64,000 nt of DNA from Weeksella virosa DSM 16922 (GTDB lineage: Bacteria; Bacteroidota; Bacteroidia; Flavobacteriales; Weeksellaceae). The stretch covers positions 248,001 through 312,000 of the forward strand of contig NC_015144.1 in NCBI RefSeq assembly GCF_000189415.1. The letters are read 5' to 3'. A program made the position numbers and the translations under genes. Positions within the stretch are counted from its first letter, which is position 1. Every line of letters begins with the position of its first letter. The notes under the pieces are model-generated. The model searched no databases. It was given only the letters and a program-made list of their open reading frames with translations, and was not told the DNA's origin. Shown here piece by piece: positions 61,161 through 64,000 of this stretch.

Positions 61161-61652
61161 TTATTGAACTTTAATGAAACGAACCAATTTGATATAACCT
61201 TTGCCATTAACACCAGCTTTGTTTGATAAAGCAGCGGTAGTTAAAGGAACTTCAGCATCTTTAACGTGATATTTTTGTGTCTCTACTGCAGATTCAAATC
61301 GCAATGTATATCCTTTATTTAACTTTGCAGTATCGAATTCTATTACACGAGTTGCTCTAGCTCCACCAGCTACTGATGCACCCGTAATGGCATTTAGATT
61401 TTCTTTTTTCTTTACACGAAACTTTTCCCATTCTACCAATGTGTTATACCACTCTTTATCAGGACCAAGTACGCCTAAAGTTTTTTCATAGTTGCCCTTT
61501 GGGTCTATTAATGATATAATGATATAAGCTTCTTTACCAGTATAATGTTGCATTTGTATCATGGTTTTATACTTAGTTGTCTGCCCAAATGAAAGTTGAG
61601 CAAAAAGCAACATAAAAAAAGAATAGGCTAAAAGTTGAATTGATTTTTTCAT
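61161..61652 (-). CDS. DUF2271 protein with flavinylation motif
   Basis: The 163-residue exported protein has a signal peptide (LLAYSFFMLLFAQLSFG) and a beta-rich DUF2271 domain (AYIIISLIDPKGNYEKTLGV, LGPDKEWYNTLVEWEKF). At residues 88-93 it has AITGAS, which matches the ApbE target motif (S/T)GA(S/T), so FMN is probably attached at Ser93. It lies 6 bases upstream of the PepSY gene. Together with ApbE this marks an extracytoplasmic flavin relay. Confidence 0.88.
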   Translation of the reverse strand: MKKSIQLLAYSFFMLLFAQLSFGQTTKYKTMIQMQHYTGKEAYIIISLIDPKGNYEKTLGVLGPDKEWYNTLVEWEKFRVKKKENLNAITGASVAGGARATRVIEFDTAKLNKGYTLRFESAVETQKYHVKDAEVPLTTAALSNKAGVNGKGYIKLVRFIKVQ

Positions 61653-61655
61653 AGT

Positions 61656-63143
61656 TTATTTTAAAAAGTCAATAGAAATAGTATTGTTTGATAAAAAGTC
61701 ATTTTGCGACGCTAAATCGTAAGCGGTTTCTTCAAATTCAGTTGTTAGGTTTTTGTCGATTCCTAATTCAACCAAAGCTTTTAAAACTTTATCATCTTTA
61801 GCAGTTAACGCTGCTTGGTGCAATGCTGAATTTCCATCTAAATCTTGAGCATTAATATCAACACCAAGTGATGCGATAAGCTTAATTAATTCAACATTGT
61901 TTTTATCAGTCGCTAAATGAAGTATCGTTTGTCCGTTTGCTTGAGTTTTTGAAAAGTCTAATCCTGCAGCTTTTAAAACTTGTAGTTTTTTATAAAAATC
62001 TGATGCTAAGATTGATGATTCATTTCTTGAAGGTCTATATGATTGTACCCAATAAGCGGCTAAATTATTGCCTTGTTTATCTAAAATATGAACATCAGCA
62101 CCATGTTTTAGCAATAGCTCTACTACTTCCGAACTTCCCGAAGCAACAGCTTTTGTTAATGCACTTTCGTTGTTGTTGTTTTTTAGGTTAACATCTACAT
62201 TGTGATTGAGCAACACTTGAACAACTTCTAGGTTTCCACCAGCTGCTGCATTCATCAATACTGTATTATTCTCTTTATCTGCAATGGTTGGCTTTACGCC
62301 TTGATTCAAAAAATAATGAATAATATCCATATTTGGTCGACGCACCAATGCGTGTAATATAGTTTGCCCTTTTGGGTCTAAAGCTTTTGGGTTTAAATGA
62401 TAATTTTCAACTAAAGCTTGATAAACCTCCAAACCATTTTGTACTCTTCTAGATCCTTGAGTAGCAAAAAATAACGCTTGATCAGTAAGCTTGATACCGC
62501 GCTTCATCAATTGATCAATAATTTCTAAATTACCTAATCTAGCCGCATAATCAGCTACTGTTCTTCCATGGTTGTCTTTATACATTAACGAAACTCCTTT
62601 AGAAATAAAGTAATCCGTAAGTTTCAAATCCTTATCGTAGGCAATTGCATACATAATAAGATTGGTACCTTCTTCTGATAAAATTGTTGGTTTTACGCCT
62701 TGATCAAATAATAAATCATAAACAGCGCTATTTGTATTACCAGCTGATGCTGCATAAGCAATAACGGGCGTTCCATAACTATCTTTATAATGTACATCCG
62801 ATCCTTTATCTATCAAAAGTTTCACTATTTCTAAGTTGCCTGCAGCAGCGGCCCATTGTAAATAAGAACGAGAATGATGAGTTTTTTTATGAACATCATT
62901 ACCCTCTTGCTCTATTAAAAATTTAATAACGTCATTAGAAATCCTGTTGTTTATTGCCATAGTAACAGGATCATGAAAACCACCGTTTTGCTCCGAAGGA
63001 CTATTACCCTTAGAAATTTCTGACTTTACAGTTTCGAGAGTAGGTTTTGCCTTCCAAAAATCAGCTTGTAGTAAAGTATTGTTTTGCGCTTTAACAAAAA
63101 ATATTGCAGAAAGGAATATTACAGTAAAGAATGTTTTTCTCAT
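61656..63143 (-). CDS. Exported ankyrin-repeat protein
   Basis: The 495-residue protein has a signal peptide (MRKTFFTVIFLSAIFFVKAQ) and then about twelve ankyrin repeats, such as SRSYLQWAAAAGNLEIVKLL, YGTPVIAYAASAGNTNSAVY, GQTILHALVRRPNMDIIHYF and GQTILHLATDKNNVELIKLI. It is the first gene of the flavin operon and ends 3 bases before the DUF2271 gene. It may act as a periplasmic scaffold for the redox proteins. Confidence 0.9.
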   Translation of the reverse strand: MRKTFFTVIFLSAIFFVKAQNNTLLQADFWKAKPTLETVKSEISKGNSPSEQNGGFHDPVTMAINNRISNDVIKFLIEQEGNDVHKKTHHSRSYLQWAAAAGNLEIVKLLIDKGSDVHYKDSYGTPVIAYAASAGNTNSAVYDLLFDQGVKPTILSEEGTNLIMYAIAYDKDLKLTDYFISKGVSLMYKDNHGRTVADYAARLGNLEIIDQLMKRGIKLTDQALFFATQGSRRVQNGLEVYQALVENYHLNPKALDPKGQTILHALVRRPNMDIIHYFLNQGVKPTIADKENNTVLMNAAAGGNLEVVQVLLNHNVDVNLKNNNNESALTKAVASGSSEVVELLLKHGADVHILDKQGNNLAAYWVQSYRPSRNESSILASDFYKKLQVLKAAGLDFSKTQANGQTILHLATDKNNVELIKLIASLGVDINAQDLDGNSALHQAALTAKDDKVLKALVELGIDKNLTTEFEETAYDLASQNDFLSNNTISIDFLK

Positions 63144-63251
63144 GAGAATGAATATATTTTTGAATCGCTTTATTTTAACTTAATCTAAATAAAGGCAAAA
63201 ATACAAATTAAAGTCAATTGAGCAAAACTTAGGATATTTATTTCTATTCTT

Positions 63252-63437
63252 TTAAGAATGTTTTATTACCTCGTGTTCTGTATAGTTTTTATGGTATGTA
63301 ACTGGACTGGGATTTTTATATTGGTAATTCAGCTTCTTACCGTTATTATCTGCAGCGTATTTTTCTTCAATATTTATATTAATACAATTAACCTTTTTCT
63401 TATACCCTCTATACTTACCATCAAAATTAGTATACAA
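63252..63437 (-). pseudogene. Orphan ORF fragment
   Basis: A 61-codon frame, starting only at a TTG, encodes protein-like sequence (NFDGKYRGYKKKVNCINI, EEKYAADNNGKKLNYQYKNP, VTYHKNYTEHEVIKH). It is bounded by stops and has no promoter, because a terminator lies just upstream. The composition suggests the 3' end of a lost gene. Low certainty. Confidence 0.3.
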
Positions 63438-63460
63438 AATGTCGTTTTAGCCAAACGAAA

Positions 63461-63490
63461 AAAGACGAGCCATTAGCCCGTCTTTAATAA
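63461..63490 (-). terminator. Terminator of the T9SS-sorted protein gene
   Basis: Stem AAAGACGGGC / GCTCGTCTTT (one mismatch) with a 5-nt loop, followed on the minus strand by TTTTTTCG. Confidence 0.75.
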
Positions 63491-63511
63491 ATGTTATATG
63501 ACGTATTTTTA

Positions 63512-64000
63512 TTACTTTTTTATTACTTTTTTATTACTTTTTTTAGTGTGAAAATTACCATTTATATCTTCAATTTGTACGATGTAAATAGATTTCGGAA
63601 TTTGACCAATAAAAACTTTTTCATTAATGATTTCTGAGCGTAGAATTAATCTACCTTTTAAATCATATATAGAAATTGTCTTTGGATTAAATGTAGAGTT
63701 GATAATTTTCACATATAGCCAATTATCTTGAATTGTTGTCAAAAATTTATCATTTAGATCATCTAAATCCTGTGTGGATAAATGATAATTTTTATAATAT
63801 GCTTTATTACCATCTACATTAGTTAAAATTAGTTGTAATCCATTATCTATTGGGTTAATTTCATACTCGTAGTCATAAAATTCATCCAAAATTCCAACTT
63901 TGAAAAAGTTATCAAGATAATATCCTTCAAAATAAATATTTTCAGCAAGACTACATTCTCCATCAACGAAACCTGATTGCAAGGTGAGTATATTGTCATT
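63512..64000 (-). CDS. T9SS type A sorting-domain protein, 5' end outside window
   Basis: The frame is open to the window edge, so only the C-terminal 163 residues are seen. The end is a type IX secretion sorting domain: NWLYVKIINSTFNPKTISIY, DLKGRLILRSEII, QIPKSIYIVQIEDINGNFHT and a basic KKSNKKVIKK tail. Such proteins are exported through the outer membrane and anchored or released at the surface. A 10-bp tandem repeat (TTATTACTTT, three copies around 63508-63540) covers the last codons and the region just beyond. The passenger domain is not visible. Confidence 0.85.
   Translation of the reverse strand, partial: NDNILTLQSGFVDGECSLAENIYFEGYYLDNFFKVGILDEFYDYEYEINPIDNGLQLILTNVDGNKAYYKNYHLSTQDLDDLNDKFLTTIQDNWLYVKIINSTFNPKTISIYDLKGRLILRSEIINEKVFIGQIPKSIYIVQIEDINGNFHTKKSNKKVIKK

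Noticed and set aside
63508-63545. Short tandem TTATTACTTT repeats as a CRISPR or phase-variation tract
   Set aside because: Only three 10-bp copies at the 3' end of a gene, without spacers; length changes would affect only the last residues.

Overview
The window looks like chromosome of a low-GC Flavobacteriales bacterium, probably Weeksellaceae or a close relative. The reasons are strong A+T bias, promoters of the Bacteroidota type (TAnnTTTG at -7), a type IX secretion sorting domain, an ExbB-ExbD-ExbD-TonB operon, a dimeric glycyl-tRNA synthetase and a flavobacterial arginine cluster. The species cannot be fixed from this sequence alone.

Positions 1 to about 24,422 are the right-hand part of a prophage that runs off the left edge. 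It ends at a duplicated 3' piece of a tRNA-Ser gene (attR). Read leftward from the immunity region, it holds a divergent CI-like repressor control region (22.1-23.0 kb), early and recombination genes (YqaJ exonuclease, a Lin1244-type replication protein, a DnaA-domain-IV-like protein; 17.2-22.3 kb), an accessory block (10.8-17.0 kb), a PAPS-reductase-like and ParB-like pair, small terminase, VRR-NUC nuclease, large terminase, a tail-chaperone-like gene with a probable -1 frameshift, a 1277-residue tape measure and a truncated tail gene. No portal, capsid, integrase or lysis gene is visible, so they must lie off the left edge or be missing.

The accessory block is the strangest part. It has two divergent modules, each with a paralogous small HTH regulator, two ASCH-domain paralogues, a phage tRNA, three near-identical promoter/operator copies and two adenine methyltransferases. 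Imperfect hairpins with integron attC-like ends (GCCTAAC/GTTAGGC) sit between the methyltransferase-side genes. A dUTPase gene is reduced to a frameshifted 5' stub where this block abuts the replication genes. Right of the repressor, genes in lysogen orientation encode a membrane-anchored protein, a lipoprotein and an XRE regulator, which are candidates for lysogenic conversion.

From 24.4 to 37 kb is ordinary chromosome with some decay: a frameshifted gene remnant, a TraB-like gene behind a heptad repeat, a broken lipoprotein gene, glyS, a holin-like membrane protein, an OmpA lipoprotein, a BON-LysM protein, asparaginase, a TatD-like hydrolase, TcdA and an ankyrin lipoprotein. From 37 to 48 kb is the arginine/carbamoyl-phosphate cluster: argR-argG-argC-argD-carA-carB and a GNAT gene on the minus strand, with argB-argE divergent. 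ARG-box-like palindromes lie in front of argR. argF, argH and argJ are not in the window.

From 48 to 56 kb come exbB-exbD-exbD-tonB, topB, a WYL regulator, an exported protein and a DUF3817 protein. A possible small RNA unit sits directly beside an IS3-family element (56,123-57,429). After a DUF1648 pseudogene, an operon at 58-63 kb encodes an ankyrin protein, a DUF2271 protein with a TGAS flavinylation motif, a PepSY-flavodoxin-reductase fusion and ApbE. This looks like an extracytoplasmic flavin-based electron-transfer or iron-reduction system. The window ends inside a T9SS-sorted protein gene.
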